Source of the DNA: 2-02-FULL-45-10 sp046590235
Lineage (GTDB): Bacteria; Patescibacteriota; Patescibacteriia; Magasanikbacterales; GWA2-37-8
Assembly (NCBI GenBank): GCA_046590235.1
Contig: JBKJTY010000031.1
Location: forward strand, 1 to 24,590
DNA length: 24,590 bases
Direction: 5' to 3'
Part shown: in pieces, positions 1 through 6,224 of the stretch
Position numbering within the stretch: the stretch's first letter is position 1
Layout of the letters: each line of letters opens with the position of its first letter
Translations under genes and position numbers: made by a program
The notes under the pieces: model-generated
Told to the model about the DNA's origin: nothing
The model's database searches: none
What the model saw: the letters and a program-made list of their open reading frames with translations, nothing else

Positions 1-1
1 G

Positions 2-10
2 TGATAAAAT
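2..10 (+). promoter_or_regulatory. Extended -10 promoter element for groES-groEL (partial)
   Basis: TG at 2-3, one base, then TAAAAT at 5-10 matches an extended -10 box. The -35 box would lie upstream of the window. Transcription would start near 17, leaving a leader of about 18 bases before the groES ATG. No CIRCE-type operator is visible in the available bases. The same TG-n-TAtaAT arrangement recurs at 7061-7071 and 17820-17828. Confidence 0.4.
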
Positions 11-34
11 CTAACTAAATTAAGTAACATTACT

Positions 35-322
35 ATGAATATCAGACCCCTCGGAGACAACGTTCTGGTGAAACAGAAAAAGGCTGACGAAGTAACATCC
101 TTTGGTTTGGTTTTGCCAGGTAAAGATGAAAAAAAGCCGGAAGGCGAAGTGGTTGCAATCGGTCCAGGTAAAATCTTGGAAGATGGCACACGTTCTAAGA
201 TGGATGTTAAAGTTGGTGAAACGGTCCTCCTCAAAGGTTGGGGTGGTGAAAAAGTTGAGATTGGTAAAGATGAATTTAAAATTGTTTCCCAAGAAGATAT
301 TCTAGCGGTGATCGAAAAGTAA
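35..322 (+). CDS. groES: Co-chaperonin GroES (Hsp10)
   Basis: This is the 95-residue lid of the GroEL folding chamber, acting in the cytoplasm as a heptameric ring that caps GroEL. Length is normal for the family. The N-terminal MNIRPLGDNVLVK strand, a mobile loop around residues 16-31 with GLVLPG in place of the usual GIVL segment, and the C-terminal DEFKIVSQEDILAVIE strand are all recognisable. No SD precedes the ATG; the context is ...TTACT-ATG. It is followed after 118 bases by groEL in the same direction, the usual operon order. The gap is mostly filled by a palindromic repeat at 328-412. The call rests on clear family features. Confidence 0.97.
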   Translation: MNIRPLGDNVLVKQKKADEVTSFGLVLPGKDEKKPEGEVVAIGPGKILEDGTRSKMDVKVGETVLLKGWGGEKVEIGKDEFKIVSQEDILAVIEK

Positions 323-327
323 ATAGT

Positions 328-412
328 GTCATCCTGAGGAATCGAAGGATCTTCCGATTGCGCTAATCGGTAAACGGTTAATAGGAAGATTCCACGCTTC
401 GCTCTGAATGAC
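328..412 (+). repeat. 85-bp imperfect palindromic repeat inside the groES-groEL gap
   Basis: The element begins GTCATCCTGAG at 328 and ends in ...TGAATGAC at 412. The left arm (328-355) shares GTCATCCTGAG and CGAAGGATCTTCC with the left inverted repeat at 5851-5880, differing only in the middle 4-5 bases. The right arm (383-412) matches 6182-6211 at 24 of 30 positions, and TAATAGGAAGAT is shared just inside. An inner hairpin CCGATT-gcgct-AATCGG lies at 354-370. It looks like a short, non-coding relative of the GIY-YIG element at 5851-6211. It would be transcribed between groES and groEL. No target duplication is visible. Confidence 0.85.
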
Positions 413-440
413 AATTTTGATATAAATAAAAATTTTGAAT

Positions 441-2078
441 ATGGCTAAACAAATTCTTTTCTCAGACGAAGCTCGTCGCAAATTGGTACAAGGTGTAAAC
501 ACTTTGGCTAATGTAGTAAAAGTTACGCTTGGTCCAAAAGGCCGCAATGTTGTTTTGGATAAAGGATATGGCGCACCTACGATTACTAAAGACGGTGTGA
601 GTGTTGCTAAAGAAGTTGAAGTAGAAGATAAATTTGAAAACGCTGGTGTTGAACTCGTTAAAGAGGTTGCAAGCAAAACGAATGATGATGTTGGCGATGG
701 TACAACTACCGCTACTGTTTTGGCGCAAGCAATTGTAACCGAAGGTTTTAAAAATGTTACCGCTGGCGCAAATTCCGTTGCTCTTAAACGCGGTATCGAC
801 AAATGTGTCGAAGCTATCGTCAAAGAACTTCGCGAAAAAATTGCCAAACCAGTTGAGCAAGATGAAATCGCTAATGTTGCATCCATCTCAGCTAATGACA
901 AAGAAATTGGCAAACAGATTGCTGACGCTATGAAAGCTGTTGGTAAAGATGGTGTTATCACTGTAGAAGAATCCCACACTTTTGGCATGCAAATTGAAAC
1001 CGTACAAGGTATGCGTTTTGATAAGGGGTATGTTTCTTCCTACATGGTTACCAACGCCGAACGAATGGAAGCTGAATATAATGATCCGTTTGTTTTGATC
1101 ACTGATAAAAAAATTACTTCTATCCACGAAGTCTTACCACTACTTGAACAAATCGCAGCAACCGGCAAGAAAGATTTAGTAATTATCGCGGAAGATGTTG
1201 AAGGTGAAGCACTCTCTACATTAGTTTTAAACAAACTCCGCGGCACATTCAATGTACTTGCAATTAAGGCCCCAGGCTTTGGTGATCGTCGCAAAGAAAT
1301 GCTTCAGGACATTGCTGTTTTGACAGGTGGTAAGGTTATCACAGAAGATCTTGGCCTTAAGCTTGATAAAGCAACCGTTGAAGATCTCGGTCGTGCGCAC
1401 AAAATTATTGCGACTAAAGAAAACACCACAATCGTAGAGGGTAAAGGTGAAAAGACAGCGATCGCAGATCGTGTTGCGCAAATTAAACGCTCCATCGAAA
1501 GTGCAGACAGTGATTTTGATAAAGAAAAATTACAAGAACGCTTAGCTAAGCTCGCTGGTGGTGTTGCTATCATTCGCGTTGGTGCTGCGACAGAAACTGA
1601 AATGAAAGAAGTGAAGCACCGTATTGAAGATGCTGTTGGTGCTACAAAGGCCGCAGTTGAAGAAGGTGTTGTTGCTGGTGGTGGCGTTGCTCTTATCCGC
1701 GCTGTTAAAGCGCTTGATAATTTAAAGCTTGAACCAGAAGAAGCAATCGCTATCAACATTTTACGCCGAGCAGTGGAAGAGCCGCTTCGCCAAATTGCGC
1801 AAAATGCCGGAGTAGACGGTGCTGTCATTGCTGAAGAAGTTAAAAAGGGAACAGGTAACTATGGTTATAACGCAGCAACAGGTAAATATGAAGACATGGT
1901 TAAAGCGGGTATTATCGACCCAGCAAAAGTAACTCGTTCCGCACTTCAGAACGCAGCTTCAATCGCTGGCATGTTCCTTACTACAGAAGCAATCATTACA
2001 GAGATCCCAAAGAAAGATGAACCAGCAATGCCGCCAATGGGTGGTGGTATGGGCGGGGGAATGGGTGGAATGTACTAA
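441..2078 (+). CDS. groEL: Chaperonin GroEL (Hsp60)
   Basis: This is the 545-residue ATP-dependent chaperonin forming the double heptameric ring that folds client proteins with GroES. The ATG at 441 gives the standard MAKQI start; an in-frame TTG at 435 would add only two residues and is not preferred. Visible features are VTLGPKGRNVVLDK (residues 28-41), the ATP-site GDGTTTATVLAQ segment (85-96), the GIIDPAKVTRSALQNAASIAGM segment split between sheet and equatorial domain, and a Gly-Gly-Met tail ending MGGGMGGMY. Length is typical. There is no SD (context TTTTGAAT-ATG). It is second in the operon with groES and is followed 12 bases later by a strong terminator. Confidence 0.98.
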   Translation: MAKQILFSDEARRKLVQGVNTLANVVKVTLGPKGRNVVLDKGYGAPTITKDGVSVAKEVEVEDKFENAGVELVKEVASKTNDDVGDGTTTATVLAQAIVTEGFKNVTAGANSVALKRGIDKCVEAIVKELREKIAKPVEQDEIANVASISANDKEIGKQIADAMKAVGKDGVITVEESHTFGMQIETVQGMRFDKGYVSSYMVTNAERMEAEYNDPFVLITDKKITSIHEVLPLLEQIAATGKKDLVIIAEDVEGEALSTLVLNKLRGTFNVLAIKAPGFGDRRKEMLQDIAVLTGGKVITEDLGLKLDKATVEDLGRAHKIIATKENTTIVEGKGEKTAIADRVAQIKRSIESADSDFDKEKLQERLAKLAGGVAIIRVGAATETEMKEVKHRIEDAVGATKAAVEEGVVAGGGVALIRAVKALDNLKLEPEEAIAINILRRAVEEPLRQIAQNAGVDGAVIAEEVKKGTGNYGYNAATGKYEDMVKAGIIDPAKVTRSALQNAASIAGMFLTTEAIITEIPKKDEPAMPPMGGGMGGGMGGMY

Positions 2079-2090
2079 TAACAAAAAGCA

Positions 2091-2119
2091 AAGACACTCT
2101 TAACAGAGTGTCTTTTTTT
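2091..2119 (+). terminator. Rho-independent terminator of groES-groEL
   Basis: A perfect 9-bp stem AAGACACTC (2091-2099) pairs with GAGTGTCTT (2106-2114) around a six-base loop. The run of T continues to 2119. It lies 12 bases after the groEL stop codon. Confidence 0.93.
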
Positions 2120-2129
2120 AAACAAAAAA

Positions 2130-2187
2130 CCACCCATCATTGATAATCGAGCTTATTCGATTGCCAATGATGTCGGGTGGCTTTTTA
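2130..2187. terminator. Long hairpin, probable bidirectional terminator between convergent genes
   Basis: CCACCC-ATCATTG at 2130-2142 pairs with CAATGAT-gtc-GGGTGG at 2165-2180. An inner AATCGA/TCGATT stem gives a near-continuous hairpin of about 51 bases. It is followed by CTTTTTATT on the plus strand and preceded by an A-run (2123-2129) that becomes a T-run on the minus strand. It can therefore end groEL read-through and the minus-strand gene at 2244-2402. Confidence 0.8.
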
Positions 2188-2203
2188 TTGCTCCACCAGA
2201 CAT

Positions 2204-2219
2204 TGAGGTTAGTACCTCA
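2204..2219. other. Short perfect hairpin downstream of the minus-strand small gene
   Basis: TGAGGT-tagt-ACCTCA is a 6-bp stem with a four-base loop. It lies 24 bases beyond the stop codon of the minus-strand gene and before the larger terminator hairpin. There is no T-run of its own, so a role in transcript-end stability is only a guess. Confidence 0.45.
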
Positions 2220-2243
2220 CAAAAAGGGTGGGGGCGTGTAGTG

Positions 2244-2402
2244 CTAGAACATCGGCGGGCGACCAGCGGCTTCCCAGTTGATCAAGCCGTCGCTGCTGAG
2301 GCCGATCGCGTGCGCTGCCTCCGTGAGGGTGAACGGGGGCCGTTCTTCCTCCATCTTGGGGGTTTCTTCGCGAATTTCGGGGGCTTCGGTCTGAGCTTCC
2401 AT
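2244..2402 (-). CDS. Small GC-rich gene for a 52-residue helix-turn-helix-like protein
   Basis: No named family is recognised. The protein begins with an acidic, glutamate-rich stretch (residues 1-23) and continues with FTLTEAAHAIGLSSDGLINWEAAG. This resembles the helix-turn-helix and start of the wing in MerR/excisionase-type DNA-binding proteins (pattern TxxEAAxxxGxSxxxLxxWExxG). The ATG at 2402 is preferred over an upstream TTG because AGGAGG lies six bases before it, one of only a few strong SDs in the window. G+C is far above the neighbours: 42 of 60 bases at 2281-2340. A promoter lies at 2443-2471 and hairpins follow the gene. It may be a complete small regulator or the N-terminal remnant of a larger one. 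The DNA-binding role is an inference. Confidence 0.55.
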   Translation of the reverse strand: MEAQTEAPEIREETPKMEEERPPFTLTEAAHAIGLSSDGLINWEAAGRPPMF

Positions 2403-2442
2403 ATGTCTCCTCCTCAAAGGTAGTATGCCAAAAGCGAACCCA

Positions 2443-2471
2443 ACCTTACCAGAAAACGCCCTAGTTGTCAA
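2443..2471 (-). promoter_or_regulatory. Minus-strand promoter for the 52-residue gene
   Basis: Read on the minus strand, TTGACA (2471-2466) is separated by 17 bases from TAAGGT (2448-2443), with a TG one base before the -10. Transcription would start near 2436, about 34 bases before the ATG. The -35 is perfect and the -10 is weak. Its -35 overlaps that of the plus-strand promoter at 2465-2493. Confidence 0.5.
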
Positions 2472-2493
2472 GGCTTAAGGGATAGGGTAGAAT
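2465..2493 (+). promoter_or_regulatory. Promoter of the COG2426-prfB-tsaC-DUF4015 operon
   Basis: TTGTCA (2465-2470) and TAGAAT (2488-2493) are spaced by exactly 17 bases, each with five of six consensus bases. Transcription would start near 2500, about 28 bases before the first gene's ATG. Confidence 0.75.
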
Positions 2494-2527
2494 AGTCTAA
2501 CTTAACGCAAAAAATAAGATTTTTGGT

Positions 2528-3019
2528 ATGCTCCAATCCGTTGCCGCATTCTTTGTTGGTATCCCGCATGAATTAGCAGTCTTTATCATCGCTATGACTC
2601 CGGTCTTGGAACAGCGCGTAGCTATTCCTCTGGCTATTTTTGTGTATAAAATGCCTTGGTGGAAAGCGTATGCTATCACCATGGTTGGCAACATTGGTCC
2701 GGTGATGATTTTGCTCTATCACGCTGATCGTTTTCACAAATGGGTTACGGAACACTCGGGATCAGTATTCGGCAAAACCTGGTTGAATAATTTAAAAAAA
2801 GGACAAGAAAGTTTTGCGAAGTATGAAAAGTACGGTCTATGGGGTTTAATGTTGTTTGTTATTTCGCCACTACCAGGTAGCGGTATCTTTACTGGAGCGA
2901 TGATCGCTTTTCTCATGGGTGTGCCGTTCAAGCATGCTTGGCCATACCTTTGTGGCGCCATTCTTGGTTCAGGTGTTGTAACACTCCTTTTGTCGGTAGG
3001 TATTCATAAACTTTTTTAA
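2528..3019 (+). CDS. COG2426-type small multidrug export family membrane protein
   Basis: This 163-residue protein is mostly membrane-embedded. It resembles the family annotated as putative small multidrug export protein (Pfam Sm_multidrug_ex). Family-like features are the N-terminal helix with ELAVFIIAMTPVLEQRVAIPLAIF (residues 15-38), a second membrane segment from about 45 to 65, a charged loop with KKGQESFAKYEKYG, and the glycine-rich SPLPGSGIFTGAMIAFLMG stretch (about 118-136) before the last helix. Transport has not been well shown for this family, so the substrate is unknown. It is the first gene of an operon whose members are only 1-3 bases apart. It has no SD (context TTGGT-ATG). Confidence 0.85.
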   Translation: MLQSVAAFFVGIPHELAVFIIAMTPVLEQRVAIPLAIFVYKMPWWKAYAITMVGNIGPVMILLYHADRFHKWVTEHSGSVFGKTWLNNLKKGQESFAKYEKYGLWGLMLFVISPLPGSGIFTGAMIAFLMGVPFKHAWPYLCGAILGSGVVTLLLSVGIHKLF

Positions 3020-3021
3020 GT

Positions 3022-4092
3022 ATGTCGGTTGAGAAGTTGCAGCTGTTGGGGGAAAAAATAAAAGCAACACAAAAGTTGCTGAAAATGGATGATCTCAAAA
3101 ATAAACTCTCCACATTAGCCGAAGAAATGAATCGAGCAGATTTTTGGAATGATCGCGGCCGAGCGCAAAGTGTTTCAGAAGATTACAAAGATATAAAAGC
3201 GGAAGTTGATAAGTGGAGTGAGTTAGAACAGAAGGCTGCTGATCTGCTTGAATTATCAAAAGATACTTCTTTGGCTGGTGATGTTGAAAAACAAACAGAA
3301 ATATTAGAAAAACAATTTACTGATTACGAGTTTTATTTACTTCTCAGTGGGCCGTACGATAAGAATAATGCTATTATATCTATTCATGCCGGCAGTGGCG
3401 GAACAGAGGCACAAGATTGGGCAGAAATGCTGCTACGTATGTTACTTCGCTTCGCTGAAAAGCAGGGTTGGACTACGCGCGTTATTGATGAATCCCGTGG
3501 TTCTGAAGCAGGGTTTAAGTCAATCATGTTTGAAGTTAAAGGACGTTTTGCTTTTGGCTATTTGAAATCAGAACATGGCGTACATCGTTTAGTTCGTATT
3601 TCACCGTTTGATGCTGAAAAAATGCGCCACACGTCGTTCGCCTCCGTCGAAGTATTACCTGAAATTGATGACTCCATTCATGTAGAATTAAAAGCTGAAG
3701 ATTTACGTATCGATACGTTTATGGCTGGTGGTAAGGGTGGGCAAAGTGTGAACACCACCTATTCTGCTGTCCGTATCGTACACATCCCAACAGGCATTAC
3801 CGTACAGTGTCAGAATGAACGTTCTCAAGCACAGAATAAAGATGTAGCAATGAAAGTTTTGAAAGCAAAATTAGTTCGTCTCGAAGAAGAAAAACGCGCC
3901 AAAGAGCGTGATGAATTACGCGGTGAGCGCAAATCAGCGGAGTGGGGGAATCAGATTCGTTCCTACGTGCTCCACCCGTATCATATGGTTAACGATCATC
4001 GTACCGAATATAAATCAACAGATCCTGAAAGCGTGCTCGAAGGAGAATTATTACCACTCTCAGAGTCGTATTTAAAATGGATAAAAGAATAG
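3022..4092 (+). CDS. prfB: Peptide chain release factor 2
   Basis: This 356-residue class I release factor recognises UGA and UAA and triggers peptide release on the ribosome. The RF2 stop-codon tripeptide SPF is at residues 194-196, and the catalytic GGQ is at 239-241 within AGGKGGQSVNTT. The N-terminal helical domain starts normally. The reading frame is continuous, so the programmed +1 frameshift at an early UGA found in many prfB genes is absent. The residue after NTT is Tyr where Asp or Glu is common. It starts two bases after the upstream stop and ends one base before the tsaC-type gene. Its presence, with TGA stops elsewhere in the window, argues against the UGA recoding of some CPR lineages. 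Confidence 0.96.
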   Translation: MSVEKLQLLGEKIKATQKLLKMDDLKNKLSTLAEEMNRADFWNDRGRAQSVSEDYKDIKAEVDKWSELEQKAADLLELSKDTSLAGDVEKQTEILEKQFTDYEFYLLLSGPYDKNNAIISIHAGSGGTEAQDWAEMLLRMLLRFAEKQGWTTRVIDESRGSEAGFKSIMFEVKGRFAFGYLKSEHGVHRLVRISPFDAEKMRHTSFASVEVLPEIDDSIHVELKAEDLRIDTFMAGGKGGQSVNTTYSAVRIVHIPTGITVQCQNERSQAQNKDVAMKVLKAKLVRLEEEKRAKERDELRGERKSAEWGNQIRSYVLHPYHMVNDHRTEYKSTDPESVLEGELLPLSESYLKWIKE

Positions 4093-4093
4093 T

Positions 4094-4696
4094 ATGCAAG
4101 TAATGACTGAATGCAATTTAGCAAAGCTCGTTGTTGACCTTCTTGATGGTAAGACGGTTGTTTTTCCGACTGAAACCTCATACGGTTTAGGCTGTGATGC
4201 GACAAACCTTGCTGCGGTAGAAAAGATTTTTAAGATTAAAGGACGTCCTTCAGACAAACCGCTACTTATTGTTGTGCCAACTATTGAAATGGCAAAAAAA
4301 TACCTCAAATGGAATCCTATCGCTGAACAGATCGCACAAAAATACTGGCCAGGACCACTGACAATGGTCGGGGAGTGTAATATGGGTGTTGGGCTTGTGC
4401 CGGGAGTGGTTGCGAAAAATGGATCGGTAGCTGTACGGGTAACTCAATTTGAACTGACAAAATCTATTACTGAAAAAATGAACCGCCCGCTTGTAGCAAC
4501 ATCTGCAAACATTAGTGATGCTGGCGATGTCTATAGCGCGGACGATGCGATAAAGATGTTTCAGGATAAAAATGATCAACCAGATGTTATCCTCAACTAT
4601 GGAGTCTTGCCAAAGGTTCGTCCAACGACTATAGTACATGTAGACGAGCAAAGTTTTTCAATACTTCGACAAGGTGAAATTAATGTTTCACTCTAA
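4094..4696 (+). CDS. tsaC: L-threonylcarbamoyladenylate synthase (TsaC/YrdC type)
   Basis: This enzyme makes threonylcarbamoyl-AMP from threonine, bicarbonate and ATP, the first step of the t6A modification at position 37 of ANN-decoding tRNAs. The 200-residue length matches the YrdC domain alone, without the extra Sua5 domain. Motifs seen are FPTETSYGLGCDA (residues 24-36), the nucleotide-binding KGRPSDKPL (49-57), PGPLTMV (86-92) and TSANIS (136-141). The ATG at 4094 sits one base after the prfB stop; an alternative ATG at 4103 would remove three residues. Pairing with a termination factor in one operon is consistent with a translation-related unit. Confidence 0.93.
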   Translation: MQVMTECNLAKLVVDLLDGKTVVFPTETSYGLGCDATNLAAVEKIFKIKGRPSDKPLLIVVPTIEMAKKYLKWNPIAEQIAQKYWPGPLTMVGECNMGVGLVPGVVAKNGSVAVRVTQFELTKSITEKMNRPLVATSANISDAGDVYSADDAIKMFQDKNDQPDVILNYGVLPKVRPTTIVHVDEQSFSILRQGEINVSL

Positions 4697-4699
4697 ACT

Positions 4700-5860
4700 A
4701 TGAATACCGACCTTCGACCGGTTGTTACCATTGCCAGTTTCGTGGTTGTTGCCGCGGCTGGTTTTTTTTCGATTGGTTTTTATTGGAAGGTGACGAATAA
4801 TGAGCTCGAAAGTATTAATCAGGCATTAATGATTCATTCGGCGATTGCGCGCAAAGAAACGGTACCGTATGTTCGCGTTAAAACCCCAAAACAAACAGTC
4901 AAAGCAATCTATTTAACTGCCTATTCAGCAGGCAGTCCGAAAAAAATTGATGAAATGATCAAGCTTATCGATCGCACTGAACTTAACGCCGTAATTATTG
5001 ATATCAAAGATTACAGCGGTCTAGTGCTATACGATAGTAAGGTGCCCCTAGTGGTCAAACATAAACTTAAAGATAATCGTTATCCAAATTTGGAAGCGAC
5101 CATTAAAAAATTACATGATCACAACATTTACGTTATTGCACGCCAAACGGTCATGCAAGATCCTGTTTTAGCGCAAGCTAAGACTGAATGGGCGCTCAAA
5201 GACACGCGTGGTGGTAACTGGCGCGACCACAAAGGTTTGATGTGGGTTGATCCGACTAAAAAGGATGTTTGGCAGTACAATGTTGCCATTGCCAAAGAAG
5301 CGGCTGAGTACGGTTTTGACGAAATCAATTTTGATTACGTTCGCTTTCCGTCAGACGGCAACATGAGTCGTGTGGTATACAGCGATTCCAGAAAAAAATA
5401 CGAAGTCATGGGCGATTTCTACGCTTACCTCGGTAAGCAAATGGCCGACGTGCCAGTTTGGACATCACTCGACATGTTTGGTTTTGTGATGGAAAAAAGC
5501 GGTGAAGACGATATGAACATTGGTCAGCGTTTGGCGGATGCCGTTGGTGTAACAGATTACATCTATCCAATGATGTACCCATCGCACTACCCTTCAGGAC
5601 ACCTTAACCTCAAAAATCCAGCCGAACACCCAGGTGCAATATTTGATAACGGCATGGCAAAAGGCATGCCATTCTTTAAAGATGTTCGTGCAGAGGTGCG
5701 CCCTTGGATTCAGGCATTTAATCTTGGAGCAGTCTATGACGGAGCTAAAATTCGTGCACAAATTGATAGTATCGAAAAATATTCATCCTCTGGCTGGCTT
5801 TTGTGGAACGCGTCCAACCGCTACTCCGATGCCGGCCTTAAGCTAGAATTGTCATCCTGA
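4700..5860 (+). CDS. Membrane-anchored DUF4015 putative glycoside hydrolase
   Basis: The 386-residue protein has an N-terminal membrane segment (about residues 8-28) and then an extracytoplasmic domain like DUF4015 (Pfam PF13200), a predicted TIM-barrel glycosidase-like family. Family-like stretches are KAIYLTAYSAGSPKKIDEMI (68-87), AVIIDIKDYSG (97-107), VIARQTVMQDP (145-155), and the barrel strand GFDEINFDYVRFPSDG (205-220) with acidic candidates for catalysis. Substrate is unknown; a cell-wall or surface polysaccharide is a guess. It is last in the operon, three bases after the tsaC-type gene. Its final two Ser codons and TGA stop come from the inverted repeat at 5851, so the C terminus may have been reshaped by that insertion. 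Confidence 0.88.
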   Translation: MNTDLRPVVTIASFVVVAAAGFFSIGFYWKVTNNELESINQALMIHSAIARKETVPYVRVKTPKQTVKAIYLTAYSAGSPKKIDEMIKLIDRTELNAVIIDIKDYSGLVLYDSKVPLVVKHKLKDNRYPNLEATIKKLHDHNIYVIARQTVMQDPVLAQAKTEWALKDTRGGNWRDHKGLMWVDPTKKDVWQYNVAIAKEAAEYGFDEINFDYVRFPSDGNMSRVVYSDSRKKYEVMGDFYAYLGKQMADVPVWTSLDMFGFVMEKSGEDDMNIGQRLADAVGVTDYIYPMMYPSHYPSGHLNLKNPAEHPGAIFDNGMAKGMPFFKDVRAEVRPWIQAFNLGAVYDGAKIRAQIDSIEKYSSSGWLLWNASNRYSDAGLKLELSS

Positions 5861-5880
5861 GCGCAGCGAAGGATCTTCCT
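5851..5880 (+). repeat. Left inverted repeat of the GIY-YIG element
   Basis: This repeat is the exact reverse complement of 6182-6211. Bases 5858-5860 within it form the TGA stop codon of the upstream DUF4015 gene, and it ends three bases before the GIY-YIG ATG. Each arm also holds a small internal palindrome around GCGCAGCG. Confidence 0.95.
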
Positions 5881-5883
5881 CTT

Positions 5884-6171
5884 ATGCAATCTCACTCCGT
5901 TTACATAATGGCAAGCGAAAGTGGAGTATTGTATATTGGAGTTACTAACGATCTGCACCGGCGGGTATCAGAACATAAATTAAAAATAATCGAAGGTTTT
6001 ACTAAGCAATATAACTGTACAAAATTAATCTTCTATGAAGATTTTTCAGATATAAAACAAGTGATTGCACGGGAAAAATACCTAAAAGGTAAAAAGAGAA
6101 TTTTTAAAGAAGAACTCATTAAAACAGTTAATGTATATTGGAAAGATTTAAGTAAAGAGTGGGCCGAGTGA
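5884..6171 (+). CDS. GIY-YIG domain nuclease (small, UPF0213/YhbQ-like)
   Basis: This is a 95-residue single-domain protein of the GIY-YIG endonuclease superfamily, related to small YhbQ-like proteins. The two signature strands are VYIM (residues 6-9, in place of GIY) and LYIGVTND (16-23). They are followed by the conserved Arg pair and His in LHRRVSEHK (24-32), FYEDF (50-54), and the REKYLKG helix (63-69) with the usual acidic residue. The end, NVYWKDLSKEW, corresponds to the common NPxWxDL. The ATG lies three bases after the left inverted repeat and there is no SD. Such proteins cleave DNA using a metal ion, but the role of this short branch is not settled. Its position inside inverted repeats suggests a part in repeat mobility or processing. 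Confidence 0.9.
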   Translation: MQSHSVYIMASESGVLYIGVTNDLHRRVSEHKLKIIEGFTKQYNCTKLIFYEDFSDIKQVIAREKYLKGKKRIFKEELIKTVNVYWKDLSKEWAE

Positions 6172-6181
6172 ATTGGGTAAT

Positions 6182-6211
6182 AGGAAGATCCTTCGCTGCG
6201 CTCAGGATGAC
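6182..6211 (-). repeat. Right inverted repeat of the GIY-YIG element
   Basis: This repeat is the exact reverse complement of 5851-5880. It begins 10 bases after the GIY-YIG stop codon and ends 13 bases before the rsmA ATG. Its inner flank TAATAGGAAGAT is also found at the right arm of the 328-412 repeat. Confidence 0.95.
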
Positions 6212-6224
6212 ATTCAATTAACCT

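Larger units (their letters stand above)
5851..6211 (+). mobile_element. Candidate mobile element: GIY-YIG gene inside perfect 30-bp inverted repeats
   Basis: The element is 361 bp. Its ends, 5851-5880 and 6182-6211, are perfect reverse complements over 30 bases (GTCATCCTGAGCGC... and ...GCGCTCAGGATGAC). The only gene inside runs from 5884 to 6171, so it fills nearly all the space. A three-base ATT just outside each end (5848-5850 and 6212-6214) could be a target duplication but is too short to trust. Related palindromes occur at 328-412. That these repeats are moved or maintained by the enclosed nuclease is an inference. Confidence 0.7.

Noticed and set aside
2241..2423. Plus-strand open frame of 60 codons in the GC-rich stretch
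   Set aside because: It lies opposite the minus-strand small gene, lacks an SD or promoter, and its protein looks like an antisense frame of GC-rich DNA.
3022..3100. Programmed +1 frameshift in prfB
   Set aside because: The frame is continuous from the ATG through the SPF and GGQ motifs, and the N-terminal domain is intact.
5848..6214. Three-base ATT target duplication around the GIY-YIG element
   Set aside because: Three bases in AT-rich DNA is too little, and the related repeats at 328-412 and 7084-7155 show no matching flanks.
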